Origin: Drosophila persimilis
Taxonomy: Eukaryota; Arthropoda; Insecta; Diptera; Drosophilidae
DNA length: 64,000 bases
Assembly (NCBI RefSeq): GCF_003286085.1
Contig: NW_020825377.1
Coordinates: 1 to 64,000 of the forward strand
Direction: 5' to 3'
Within the stretch, counting starts at the first letter, position 1. Every line of letters starts with the position of its first letter. Under the pieces are notes generated by a model, which was not told where the DNA came from, made no database searches, and saw nothing but the letters and a program-made list of their open reading frames with translations. This document shows positions 51,081 to 61,167 of the stretch, piece by piece. The position numbers and the translations under genes are program-made.

Positions 51081-51935
51081 TGATTTTTTTTTGTCAGTAC
51101 AATTGCAGAGGTATAAGGGGAATCACTCGGTCTGATGTGGCCTTCAGCCAGCAATTCTTCAATAAGTGTGTCAACTACTCTTTTGTCATGATATGAAAGC
51201 TTTCTTGGTGTTGAATATATTGGGGCTTGTGACATAATTTTTATCTTCATTTCATACTTATGTTCAATGGCTGGTATGGCAGGTCTAAATAATTTAATTC
51301 AATTAATGTTCGGATTTCACTACGCGAGTTTTCACTAAGTTTGTAATCAATATTGTAATCCTCAATGTCAATTTGTTCTATATTGTAAATATTCTGAATA
51401 TCGGAAGTTTGCTCAATTACATCTAGAAGCGCATTACTTATCGGAAGTTCACTGTTATTCGGGGGTTTTTTTTTAATGCTACCTGCTGTCTCATTCCCTA
51501 ATTTGTCTAATTTATGGTCTAATGTTTCTGAATTATTAATTGGTGTTTTTGATTTTTGAAGGGGTTCATAACTATTAGCAGTATCAACCGGATGCGTGGG
51601 AGTTAGTTGATCTAAGGCTATATCGTTGGAAACAATTATGCTAGGCGAAAATGTTTTTTTCTCACTTAATTTGAAACTTAAATTTTCAATTTTATTTGTC
51701 TCGGGCTTATGATGTTCATAAAATGATAATTTTAACTTATACTTCTTCAAAAAAGGTCTACCCAATAGCAAATCTTCTGACATGTATTCATCTGGCATAA
51801 TGTAAAACAAAATCATATTTTCAATGTCATGATAGGTTATGTGTAAGTAAATTTTTCCGTAAGTGAAAAGATGTGAGCCGTTGACGCTACGTAGGTTTGA
51901 TGGTAAAAGAGTGTATTTTTTGATGTTTTGGAATC
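51044..51935 (-). pseudogene. Element Y protease C terminus and RT N terminus
   Basis: MPDEYMSEDLLLGRPFLKKY is the second protease motif region. A long polar, Asn/Ser-rich linker follows, then YSTPRKLSYHDKRVVDTLIEELLAEGHIRPSDSPYTSAIVL, the start of RT. The upstream side is the copia target site (51936-51940). Confidence 0.78.
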
Positions 51936-51940
51936 GTAAT

Positions 51941-52145
51941 TGTTAAAGTTATTTTATTTGTAAGACAGCAGAATATCAGTATACAGAATTATATGTGCTT
52001 CCGAGTAACATACGCAAGAGAGAGACACCGAAAAAGGGAACATCGATATACAGAACATCGATATGAGAACATCGATATGCAGCAGGGCACATGCGCAGTG
52101 TTGTTACAGATCAATATCTAATTATCGTGGCGGTCACTTTGAACA
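51941..52145 (-). repeat. Copia-class 3' LTR
   Basis: 205 bp. It carries three GAACATCGATAT-type motifs (~52038-52080). A polypurine tract TGAGGAGGAG (minus, 52146-52155) lies next to it. Confidence 0.95.
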
Positions 52146-52217
52146 CTCCTCCTCAACACAAAGCATGTTTACAAACTTTAAATATACTTAACTAATATTC
52201 AATAACATGTCAAGCAC

Positions 52218-55200
52218 TTATAAACGATCTTTTAAACCAAATGCGAATACAAATTTATGGTGCTTAACCTTGGCTAAGTTCTTTGTGAGGACATCTGCTA
52301 TCATCTCATCGGTTGGCAGATATGCAATGTTGACTTCACCTCTCTTGAGAACCTCTCGAATATGATGTATCTTGACGTCGATGTGCTTTGTACGTGCATG
52401 AAACATGGGGTTTCTAGCAAGCTGCTGTGCTCCAATGTTGTCGCCGTACATCTGAATAGCTGACTCCTTGGATATCAGCTTTAAGTCAATCAGTAGGCTG
52501 CGAAAGTATATCACCTCTTTTGCTGCAGATGATAAGGCTATGTACTCTGCCTCCGTGGAACTGAGGGCAACCGTCGATTGCTTTCTTGACTCCCAAGAAA
52601 CCGCTCCTCCTGCCAACATGCATACATAGCCAGTGAATGACTTTCGGTTCGTCATATCACTTGCCCAATCTGCATCAACAAAACACTCAATTGCCTTTCC
52701 TTGCTTTGTGTAGCATTTCTCCCAGTCGATAGTTTTTGCCAAATATCGAAGGATGTGCTTGGCTGCCGCTTCATGCTCGGAATGAGGATCCTTGTTACGT
52801 TGTGCTAATTTGTTCACCGAATGCGCAATGTCTGGACGAGTCATAACAGCAAGATAAGATAATTCTCCAATTAGCTTTTGGAACGATGTGATGTCGACCC
52901 TGCGGCAATCCTCTTTGTTGCATGCCACCTGGTAACCAGCTTCAAGAGGCGTGGACGTCTGTCGACAATCTTTCAAATTGTACTGTTCGAGCAACTCTCT
53001 AATATATTTCCGTTGGCTGATTGAAATCGCACCCGTACTGCCTTCACGTTTCACCTCAATACCTAAAAAGTATTGCATAGGCCCGATGTCAACCACATCA
53101 AATTCTGCTGCGATCTTTATCTTGATATCAGATATATCATCTAGGTCCTTACACGCCAAAATAATGTCATCTACGTAGACAGCAATTAGACACATATTTT
53201 TACCTGGCTTACGATACAGACAGGGTTCGTTGACAGTCGGTATAAAACCAATGCGTCTCAGCGTTGCATCCAACGTAGAGTTCCACACTCTTCCTGATTG
53301 TTTTAGGCCATATATACTTTTGTGAAGCCTCAAAACGTGATTTGGGTGAACTTCGCTGATGAAGCCCTCAGGTTGTCGCATAAAAACCTCATCTTCCAAT
53401 TCACCGTTGAGATACGCCGTGACAACATCCATTTGATGTAGGTGGAGACCATGTTCGACTGCAAGTGCAATTATCAACCTGATAGTTGCGTGGCGTACAA
53501 CTGGTGCAAATGTTTCCTTGTAGTCGATCCCGTAGCGTTGGCTACAACCTTTCGCCACCAGACGTGATTTGAGACTGTTCACGCTTCCATCCGGATTGGA
53601 CTTAACTGCGTAAACCCATCTGCATCCAATGGACTTTTTCCCGCTAGGCAATTTAGTAAGCGACCACGTGCCGTTCTTCACGAGAGATTCGTACTCGTCC
53701 TTCATTGATGCTTTCCATATCTCGCCTTCAGTAGACCGTTCAGCTTGTGCGTAGTTTTGTGGAACTTGTACGTCTGCTGCCAGTATCGCATTGAGCATAT
53801 GATACTGCTTCCTTGGTCGTCCTGGTTTGCCCGTCCGTACTATGGTTGGGCGTCCTGGTCCTCTTATTGGTTCTGGAATTACAAGAATGTCATTACTAGA
53901 CCTAATCTCCTCCTGATTTTCTGGCTCATTTTCTGGATCTTTAAATTGCTCGCTATCCATTTCGGGTTCAGCGTTCTGGTTTTGTTGAACCTCAATTGAT
54001 GCTATGTCATTGGAACATGATGCATCTAGTTTGCCCCCTTCAGGTTCTACAAAAATGACATCCCTACTCTCTACGAGTTTCCTGGTTTCTTTACTGACCA
54101 AACGGTATGCTTTGGCCGTATCCGAGTAGCCCACCATTATATACTCTAAGCCTTTCTGTGCGAACTTTGATTTCTTTGTTTTATCTAGAGCTATCGCTAC
54201 TGAGCCAAAAACTCTTAAATGCGATACCACTGGCTTTCGACCTGTCCATATTTCAAAAGGTGTCACCCCGCTCAAGCAGCTGCTTGCCACTCTATTTCGC
54301 AAATACGTGGCAGTTCGAATCGCTTCTGCCCAATAGCATTCACTCAACCCAGCATGCAGCAGCATACTTCTTGCCATTTCTACCAATGTTCTGTTGGCCC
54401 TTTCTGCAACTCCGTTTTGTTGAGGTGTATATGGCACTGTTAAGTTTCGCTTTATTCCATTTTGGTTTAGGTAATTGTCAAAAACGTTTGATATGTATTC
54501 TCGGCCATTGTCGCTTCGTAAAACCTTGACTTTTCTCCCAGTTTGGCACTCAACTTGACTTTTAAATTCTTTAAAAGCCTCGAAAACCTGATCTTTGGTT
54601 TTTAGGAAGCTTACTGATACATATCTTGAACAATCATCAATAAATGTGGCGAAATATCGATTGCCTCCCATTGACTGCTTTTGCATTGGACCGCATACAT
54701 CAGTATGTATTAAGTCTAGAACGCCCTTTGACCTGTTTGTGCTCGATTGAAATGGTTGCACGCAAATTTTACTTTTTGCGCATGTTGCACACACTTGTTT
54801 TGGCTTGTATATGCCCTTGAGACCTATTACCATCTCCTTGTTAACCATTTCCTTTAATGCGTCAAAATGTACATGTCCGAACCTATTGTGCCATTTGAAT
54901 GCATCTGCCTCAACATTTACAATGTTCATACACTTTTCCTGATTGTCCTGAACCATAAACAATCCATTTTCCAGATGTGCCTTTATAACTATTTTTCCGT
55001 TTTCAAAAATCATCGCTTGATTTTTCTCAAACACAACTTTTTTTCTATGTTTTAATAGTTTTGTGACCGATATAAAATTGTACTGCAAATCTGGTACCAA
55101 GATAACATTTTCCATCGTAACGGATCTATCACCGAACTTTACTTGAACAGTTCCATGCCCTTCAGCAATAAGTGATTTACCGCCGGCTAAAAATACTTTT

Positions 55201-56147
55201 TGATTATCTTCCGTGAACGACACAAAGCGTTCCTTGTCACAACATAGATGCGCCGTTGCGCCACTGTCTATGCACCATGCATTTAACATCTGGTCATTCG
55301 GCTTAGCTAAACTTAGGATTGGTACATATTTTTCTGGTTCCACTTTGTCATATTCGGTTACGCAAAGCATTGTACCCAATCTTTCCCCGCTTTTACTGTT
55401 TGCGCCCTTGTTGTTTGCTCCTTCCTGCTTGCTTTTAGCACGGCATTCCGATTTAAAATGGCCTTCCTTTCCGCACTTAAAACACTTTTTGCCCTTCTTA
55501 AAGTTTTTCTTAAAATTGTTGTTGTCATAACTGACGTGTAGTTCCGCGCTACTTGTAATTTCCTTGCTAATGCTATCTTCCTGCCTATTCGCTTCTTCAG
55601 AAATTTTTATTTTTAGCATGCTCAAGCTCGGCAAATCATCTCGCGTCTCAATCGCAACAACAAAACTTTCATACGATTTAGATAAACCATTTAGCAACAC
55701 AACTGATAAGATCTTTTCATCAACCTTTATGTTGACCTCTGCTAAAGCCTCGTGTACCACCTGGAATTTCCGCAAATATTCCTGTGCACTTATACCATCC
55801 GACATTTTTAACGTCAACAATTGTTTAATTAAAAGCACTACCCTTGCTGGTCCGCTTGGCCTGTGAATTTTATTTAGCTTTTGCCATGCCTGTGACGACG
55901 ATACACAATTTTTAATATTGTTTAGTTGGGTCGATTTAACATAAAGTAAAATTGACGCCAACGCCTTTTGATCCTTTAGTTCAAAAGCTGCACGTTGCTC
56001 ACTTGTTGCACTTTCACTAAGCTCAATTTTACCACTGACGATTGGCCACAAATCATTTTGTATGAGAACACTTCTCATCAAAACTTCCCATGTGCTATAA
56101 TTGTTTCCGTCCAGTTTCTCAATATTGAAATTCATATTTCCACTCAT
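52218..56147 (-). CDS. Copia-class gag-pol polyprotein, intact
   Basis: 1,309 residues starting at ATG 56147. Gag helices are followed by a zinc knuckle CFKCGKEGHFKSEC (~residues 217-230). The protease is CIDSGATAHLCC (~290). Integrase has a zinc region (HNRFGHVHFDAL...CATCAKSK) and the triad in LIHTDVCGPM, LRSDNGREY and VAERANRTLVEM (~480, ~545, ~580). RT has CRWVYAVK, QMDVVTAYLNGEL and catalytic VYVDDIILA (~1000). RNase H has FVDADWASD and LSSTEAEYIAL (~1160-1210). Integrase precedes RT, the defining copia order. No break seen. Confidence 0.95.
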   Translation of the reverse strand: MSGNMNFNIEKLDGNNYSTWEVLMRSVLIQNDLWPIVSGKIELSESATSEQRAAFELKDQKALASILLYVKSTQLNNIKNCVSSSQAWQKLNKIHRPSGPARVVLLIKQLLTLKMSDGISAQEYLRKFQVVHEALAEVNIKVDEKILSVVLLNGLSKSYESFVVAIETRDDLPSLSMLKIKISEEANRQEDSISKEITSSAELHVSYDNNNFKKNFKKGKKCFKCGKEGHFKSECRAKSKQEGANNKGANSKSGERLGTMLCVTEYDKVEPEKYVPILSLAKPNDQMLNAWCIDSGATAHLCCDKERFVSFTEDNQKVFLAGGKSLIAEGHGTVQVKFGDRSVTMENVILVPDLQYNFISVTKLLKHRKKVVFEKNQAMIFENGKIVIKAHLENGLFMVQDNQEKCMNIVNVEADAFKWHNRFGHVHFDALKEMVNKEMVIGLKGIYKPKQVCATCAKSKICVQPFQSSTNRSKGVLDLIHTDVCGPMQKQSMGGNRYFATFIDDCSRYVSVSFLKTKDQVFEAFKEFKSQVECQTGRKVKVLRSDNGREYISNVFDNYLNQNGIKRNLTVPYTPQQNGVAERANRTLVEMARSMLLHAGLSECYWAEAIRTATYLRNRVASSCLSGVTPFEIWTGRKPVVSHLRVFGSVAIALDKTKKSKFAQKGLEYIMVGYSDTAKAYRLVSKETRKLVESRDVIFVEPEGGKLDASCSNDIASIEVQQNQNAEPEMDSEQFKDPENEPENQEEIRSSNDILVIPEPIRGPGRPTIVRTGKPGRPRKQYHMLNAILAADVQVPQNYAQAERSTEGEIWKASMKDEYESLVKNGTWSLTKLPSGKKSIGCRWVYAVKSNPDGSVNSLKSRLVAKGCSQRYGIDYKETFAPVVRHATIRLIIALAVEHGLHLHQMDVVTAYLNGELEDEVFMRQPEGFISEVHPNHVLRLHKSIYGLKQSGRVWNSTLDATLRRIGFIPTVNEPCLYRKPGKNMCLIAVYVDDIILACKDLDDISDIKIKIAAEFDVVDIGPMQYFLGIEVKREGSTGAISISQRKYIRELLEQYNLKDCRQTSTPLEAGYQVACNKEDCRRVDITSFQKLIGELSYLAVMTRPDIAHSVNKLAQRNKDPHSEHEAAAKHILRYLAKTIDWEKCYTKQGKAIECFVDADWASDMTNRKSFTGYVCMLAGGAVSWESRKQSTVALSSTEAEYIALSSAAKEVIYFRSLLIDLKLISKESAIQMYGDNIGAQQLARNPMFHARTKHIDVKIHHIREVLKRGEVNIAYLPTDEMIADVLTKNLAKVKHHKFVFAFGLKDRL

Positions 56148-56660
56148 TTTTTATACTTATTGTCCCACAGTGCAAAATTTGTAATGCACAAAGCAACTAC
56201 GACGACAATACTGTTGTCCGTGTCTTTCTTTTGTTTTTTTTTCGTTTTCTTTTAAGTATCCCTCCGAGTTGCTATTTACACACACACACTCGCGATTTTC
56301 TATGCCTTGGTATACACACTTTTGGGTATACACACTCGCCGTTTTGTGCGGCTTGGCATACGCACTTTTTGGTATACACACTTGAGTCTCCGTTCGCTTT
56401 TGTGTTTCTTGATCCGTTGGGACTGCTTTATTTTGGACTTTAAACCACGGCAACGGTCCGATTCGCTGCAAAATTCTAATCAAAAAACACAATGCGAATC
56501 TCCGTTGAATTTGTTCAACTTGTTCTTTTGCCTTTCTATGTACACACATAACCCCAATGAGTCTATGCCATTTTTTTAGCACTGCTTTTCACTAAGCACC
56601 AAACAATGTTTATTGTTTCTCACTGTTTCTGTTTTATACTGTTTCTGGGTGAATTGGTGT
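56148..56660 (-). other. Copia-class 5' leader
   Basis: No ORF of note. Contains several copies of GGTATACACACTTTTGG/GGCATACGCACTTTTTGG-type sequence near 56308-56385, a short tandem-like repeat. It precedes the gag ATG at 56147. Confidence 0.55.
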
Positions 56661-56674
56661 CTGGGCCCATAACC
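56661..56674 (-). promoter_or_regulatory. Copia-class primer binding site, initiator tRNA-Met half
   Basis: Minus-strand GGTTATGGGCCCAG, directly after the 5' LTR, is complementary to the anticodon stem-loop region of initiator tRNA-Met, the site used by copia. From remembered copia biology. Confidence 0.8.
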
Positions 56675-56879
56675 TGTTAAAGTTATTTTATTTGTAAGAC
56701 AGCAGAATATCAGTATACAGAATTATATGTGCTTCCGAGTAACATACGCAAGAGAGAGACACCGAAAAAGGGAACATCGATATACAGAACATCGATATGA
56801 GAACATCGATATGCAGCAGGGCACATGCGCAGTGTTGTTACAGATCAATATCTAATTATCGTGGCGGTCACTTTGAACA
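56675..56879 (-). repeat. Copia-class 5' LTR
   Basis: 205 bp, same sequence as 51941-52145 as far as I compared. The GTAAT duplication follows at 56880-56884. Confidence 0.95.
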
Positions 56880-56884
56880 GTAAT

Positions 56885-58113
56885 GTTGAAGCTCTCACAA
56901 TATTAACGGCGCTGCCCGTGTCGAACATAGCGGAAAGAATATTTTTATAAGTTTTGCGTTTTGGATCAGTGTAAAAATATACTCCTACCTGGTCAAATAT
57001 CGGAACAAATGGGTATTCGTCGCTGTCTTCATCTCTGGGAGTTTTCGGTTCCATTGCTGATTTGGTGTACTTTTGCTCCGGACACGTCTTTATAGTGTGG
57101 CTGAGAGAGCCGCAACGGAAGCAGGACCCCTTCGCACGTTTGGGAGCCTTGCAATCTGAAGCGTAGTGTCCAAACAACGAACAATTGTAGCATCGCATCT
57201 CACCATTCGATGTTAATGAAGGTTGTGCTGAAGCTGAAGTTGAAGCTGAAGAGATAGTCGATGAGTTCCACTTTGGTTTGTTTTTTGCTCTTAAGTCTGC
57301 ATATCGATGAGATAATTCCTTAAGCTCATTGATGGTCTTCGCTCCATACAGCAAGGCAATGGCTGGCGACGTGTCACGGAAACCGTCGATGATAAAGTGG
57401 ACTGCTTCAATCTCACATACACTTGCACGCAACGCCAACTCTTGCATCTGCAAAATGTACCCCATAACGGATGTTTTTGCCGGAATGTAGAAAGTTTTCT
57501 GAAGTTGCATTACTAATTCGGTTGTCGAACATGCCTTGTCAAATGTTTTCAGAAAGTTGGTTTTAAATTGATCATAATTTTCTGAAGTGTCAAGCCGCAT
57601 AAATGTGTCTGCCTCTGAATTTGGTGCCATTAATAAGCGTGCGCATCGTAGCTTGTAGGCGTCACTTTCATCAACAGCAGAACAAGCTCGCTCTAATTTC
57701 ATAATCCACAATCCAGCGTCTTGGTCCCTCGGATTCGAGAATGGGACCATTGCACGGATCACTTCTTTGACGCTGGTGCTCTCCGCCATTAGTTTTGTGA
57801 GCAAAGCCCTTTTTTGTAATATTCTAATGGCGGCATCTAACTCTTCTTCTTCTGGTATGCGTGCCTTGCCGACCACCGGGGTCTGCGTGTCGGCGTCGTT
57901 TTCCAAATTAGGGTCGGCCGGAATGTCAGGGTCGTTGTCGGCTGAAGCATTAAATTTGGTCGGAACTACAGGGCTGGTTGGACGATCAGGGACATAACCA
58001 TTCTCGTACGCGAGTTTCTGCAGCTGCCGCAAAGTTGCATTGCTCGAGTGCACAATTCCTTGCCCGTCCATCCAGTTCAAAAGCTGCTGCTTCTCAATGG
58101 CAGCGGGGTTCAT
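56885..58113 (-). pseudogene. Element Y gag and protease start
   Basis: The ATG is at 58113. A helical gag of ~270 residues (DAAIRILQKRALLTKLM, GLWIMKLERAC, DQFKTNFLKTFDKAC) precedes two CCHC knuckles, CYNCSLFGHYASDC and CFRCGSLSHTIKTC. The protease active site AMFDTGSAVNIV follows. The copia element interrupts just after RAST. Apart from that interruption the frame is open. The nearest Gypsy subgroup is not assigned. Confidence 0.85.
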
Positions 58114-58290
58114 ACTGACTTTGATTAAAATTTGAATAACTGTAGGCGTTTTTAAAGTAGCTTTGGATTGCGTATCCCACTTCTGAAGTTGTGGCGCGGT
58201 TCTTGTTTTACTTTTATTAACTTCTTTATTCTACGTCTCTTTCATCTTCTTGTCGATCGTCGAATTCATTGCCTCCGACTTATCGCAGTA
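58114..58290. other. Unassigned upstream region of element Y
   Basis: Adjacent to the element Y gag start. This is probably leader or LTR remnant, but no TG...CA boundary, primer site or partner LTR was recognised. Confidence 0.35.
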
Positions 58291-58372
58291 TTATATCGCA
58301 TCAAAACTATCGCATCAAAACTATCGCATCAAAACTATCGCGTAAAACCTATCGCATAAAACCTATCGGGAT
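58285..58372 (+). repeat. Minisatellite, ~15-bp unit ACTATCGCATCAAA
   Basis: Four to six imperfect tandem units (ATCGCATCAAAACT, then ATCGCGTAAAACCT, ATCGCATAAAACCT) in a row. The later units drift in sequence. Confidence 0.85.
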
Positions 58373-58389
58373 CGGGGTTAATATCAGTA

Positions 58390-58455
58390 AGGGCTAATAT
58401 GGGGTTGGTTAGGGTTAATATGGGGTTGGTTAGGGTTAATATGGGGTTGCCTTAC
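58390..58455 (+). repeat. Minisatellite, 21-bp unit AATATGGGGTTGGTTAGGGTT
   Basis: Three tandem copies of a 21-bp unit (the last partial), directly after the 15-bp repeat. Confidence 0.85.
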
Positions 58456-58459
58456 ACTA

Positions 58460-59038
58460 AATATACAATATAAGAAAAAATATATATACATATACTTAAA
58501 TAAATATGCATAAATATAAATGGAATTGTTTTACATATATTTCAAATCAATTGTCAATCGCGCGCTTTCCGACGGGAATCTGCAAAGCAAAAATTTAGAT
58601 GCCGGTCGCACCTTGAATACTCTCATGGACAATACCCATAAATTTTCTAATTCAATTATAAAATATCTTATGTACATACGCCCCCACCCCCTGCCAATTC
58701 TTCATTTATTTTGTGGCGGTAGGTCAGACCATCAAAAGACCCAAAACAAGAACCAAACTCAAATTTCAGTTCTAGCGGCCAGCAATAGTAAACACAGTTC
58801 AAAAAATCTGAAAAAGCATACAATCACATATTTTTGTCGAAACATATTGCGTGTGTACTAACACATGCAAAGATGTTCTCTCTGCGCTCTCTCTCTCATG
58901 ATGACGTCACTCTGGGGTACTGAACGCGCTAGCCAGTGTGTGACGCTTTCGTTGTATGAACTGGCACATCTATATGCTGTATGGTTAGTGGTTAGATATT
59001 AAGAATTCGTTTAATTGTACACTGCAATTATGTATTTT
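58460..59038. other. Unassigned sequence before the tandem array
   Basis: AT-rich with a possible 113-residue ORF (58520-58861) lacking recognisable domains. This is the only longer stretch in the right half that I could not tie to a repeat family. Confidence 0.35.
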
Positions 59039-60085
59039 TATACCGGATACTCAAAATGAATATTGGGGTATATTAGATTTGTGGTAAAATTGGATGTGTG
59101 TAACGTCCAAAAGGAATCGTTTCCGACCCCATAAAGTATATATATTCTTGATCAGCATCAATAGCCGAGTCGATTGAGCCATGTCTGTCTGTCTGTCTGT
59201 CCGTCTGTCCGTCTGTCCGTCTGTCCGGCTGTACGTCCGTCCGTCCGTCTGTCCGTCTGTCCGTCCCCTTCAGCGCCTAGTGCTCAAAGACTATAAGAGA
59301 TAGAGCAACGATGTTTTGGATCCAGACTTCTGTGATATGTCACTGCTACAAAAATATTTCAAAACTTCGCCCCGCCCACTTCCGCCCCCACAAAGGACGA
59401 AAATCTGTGCCATCCACAATTTTAAAGATATGAGAAAACCAAAAACGCAGAATCGTAGAAAATTACCATGTCTTTTAGACTGCAGAATCTGAATTGGATC
59501 GTATTATTATTATAGCCAGCATCAAGAAAACAATTTCATTTTTGTCGCCCTGTCTCTCTCTAACACACACGTAGCATAGGCGGCTTTGCTTAGAGCAAAA
59601 CATTAGCGCCTAGATCTCAGAGACTATAAAAGCTAGAGCAACCAAATTTGGTATCCACACTCCTAATATATCGGACCGAGACGAGTTTGTTTCAAAATTT
59701 CGCCACACCCCTTTCGCCCCCGCAAAGGACGAAAATCTGGGGCATCCACAAATCTCAGAGACTATTAAGGCTAGAGTAACCAAATTTGGTATCCGCACAT
59801 CTGTTAGATCTCACTATAAAACGTATATCTCAGAATTTCGCCCCACCCCCTTCCGCCCCCACAAAGGACGAGAATCTGTTGCATCCACAATATTGCAGAT
59901 TCGAGAAAACTAAAAACGCAGAATCATAGAGAATGACCATATCTATCAGATTGCTGAGTCTGGATCAGATCGGATAATTTGTATAGCCAAAAGCAAGAAA
60001 TCAATCGCAGCGCCCGACGTCACGCTCAGACTTATTTTCTGTCTCCCTCGCACGCACTCTTTGTCGTGTCGTTTAATATTCGCGT
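59039..60085 (+). mobile_element. DINE-1 copy J, 3' end truncated
   Basis: It begins TATACCGGATACTC (mutated terminus) and has a long (GTCY)n tract (59183-59267). It stops near 60085 in the ...TGTCGTTTAATATT region, so the hairpin and terminal CTCGTT are missing. The BEL gag fragment follows directly. Confidence 0.85.
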
Positions 60086-61166
60086 CGTATGTCCTGCTAT
60101 TTTACATAACGGACAATTTTCTTTTATTTTACCATATTGCACTACTTTTTTCAACGGTTTCCACTCTTTATCCTGCAACGTGTAAAGAGAAGTGTACCGT
60201 TGTTCTAAAAATTCCATCATATCTGGCAATGCTTGGATCTCTTTTGTCCTTTTTATATGACTTTCATATAATTGTAAGGTATCTTTGTTGAATTTTTTCA
60301 ACACAATGTGCGCGAAAATCACATCAACTTCTTCTGTTAAATGTGACTTTAATTTAATTAAATGTATTGACTCATTTATAGAATCAGAAAACCATTTAAT
60401 ATGTTTCGCTGAATCGTGATCTAGCATTGGTAAGTCTAGTAAACGATTCTGCTGATCCGAAAAAATTTTTCGCTTATTTTCATACCGCTTGGTCAGCAAT
60501 TCCCAAGCGGCTTTATAATTCTCCAGCGGCCCAGTTAAAAGGTGAGCTACCATACTCCGTGCCTCACCCTTTATCGCGATTTTCAAATAATTGAATTTTA
60601 GAGATGTACTCAGACTATCTCTGTTATGAATTAATTCACAAAATATTTGTGAAAAGTCGTCCCACTCTTTTTCTTCGCCCGACAATGTTGGTTCTTCCAC
60701 TTTCGGAAGATCAGGCAAATCGATATCTTCTTTTTTTACCGTTGCCCCTTTAGTATCCATGCTGTTTTCTTCAGCTATAGTTTGCATCCTAACTTCTAGG
60801 TTGCTCAACATGCTTTGAATATCAAATTCCAAATCTCCGATCTGGTTGTCGAAGCTGTCGTTTGTTTCATAGCTATGATAATACTCCTAAATTTTTGAGC
60901 TCAGTCTTTTACTGAGGAACTCAATTTTTCCTTTTCTCATTCTACACTCTCCCAGTGTAGCCTGATCAAACCTCTGCATGGTTTGCTCTAAATACGACTT
61001 CAGATTTTCCACTATTCTGTCGATTTCCTCCAATACTTTTTCTAAGCTATTGTCAATTTTGGGCTCAACATTTTTCTTCAAAGTTCCAGTCTCCACTGGT
61101 TGTAAGTTTGTTTTTTCTACCTTCCCTTTCGTTAATGTTTCATTATTTTTTGACTCAACATACTTT
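60083..61166 (-). pseudogene. BEL/Pao gag fragment, copy 1
   Basis: The minus strand from 61166 encodes a helical N-terminal region, then an in-frame TAG near 60887-60889, then the DUF1759-like core (ISIQSMLSN region, WDDFSQIFCELIHNRDSL, GPLENYKAAWELLTKRYENKRK). The first half of a zinc knuckle (CPLCKIAGHT) is where the DINE-1 joins. The start codon and first residues (MSIGYK) come from the neighbouring DINE-1. No pol part is present. Confidence 0.85.
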
Positions 61167-61167
61167 T

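Larger units (their letters stand above)
51941..56879 (-). mobile_element. Intact copia-class (Ty1/copia) retrotransposon
   Basis: Identical-looking 205-bp LTRs (51941-52145, 56675-56879) with TGTT...AACA ends and a perfect 5-bp target duplication GTAAT (51936-51940, 56880-56884). One uninterrupted 1,309-codon ORF. The primer site matches the anticodon stem of initiator tRNA-Met, the copia half-tRNA mechanism. It is probably recent and potentially active. Confidence 0.96.
50219..58113 (-). mobile_element. Gypsy-class element Y, interrupted by copia and truncated by BEL element 2
   Basis: The minus strand carries gag (58113-56885), the protease start, then a copia element (51941-56879), then the rest of protease and RT down to 50219, where BEL element 2's LTR begins. 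The reading frame is preserved across the copia insertion. No LTR was identified at the gag end. RNase H and integrase are missing at the other end. Confidence 0.85.

Noticed and set aside
58396-58450. TTAGGG-containing repeats as possible telomeric DNA
   Set aside because: TTAGGG occurs once per 21-bp unit, not as a pure hexamer array, and Drosophila telomeres are made of retrotransposons.
58520-58861. 113-residue ORF as a host gene
   Set aside because: No domain, no promoter or splice evidence, low-complexity composition; listed only as unassigned sequence.
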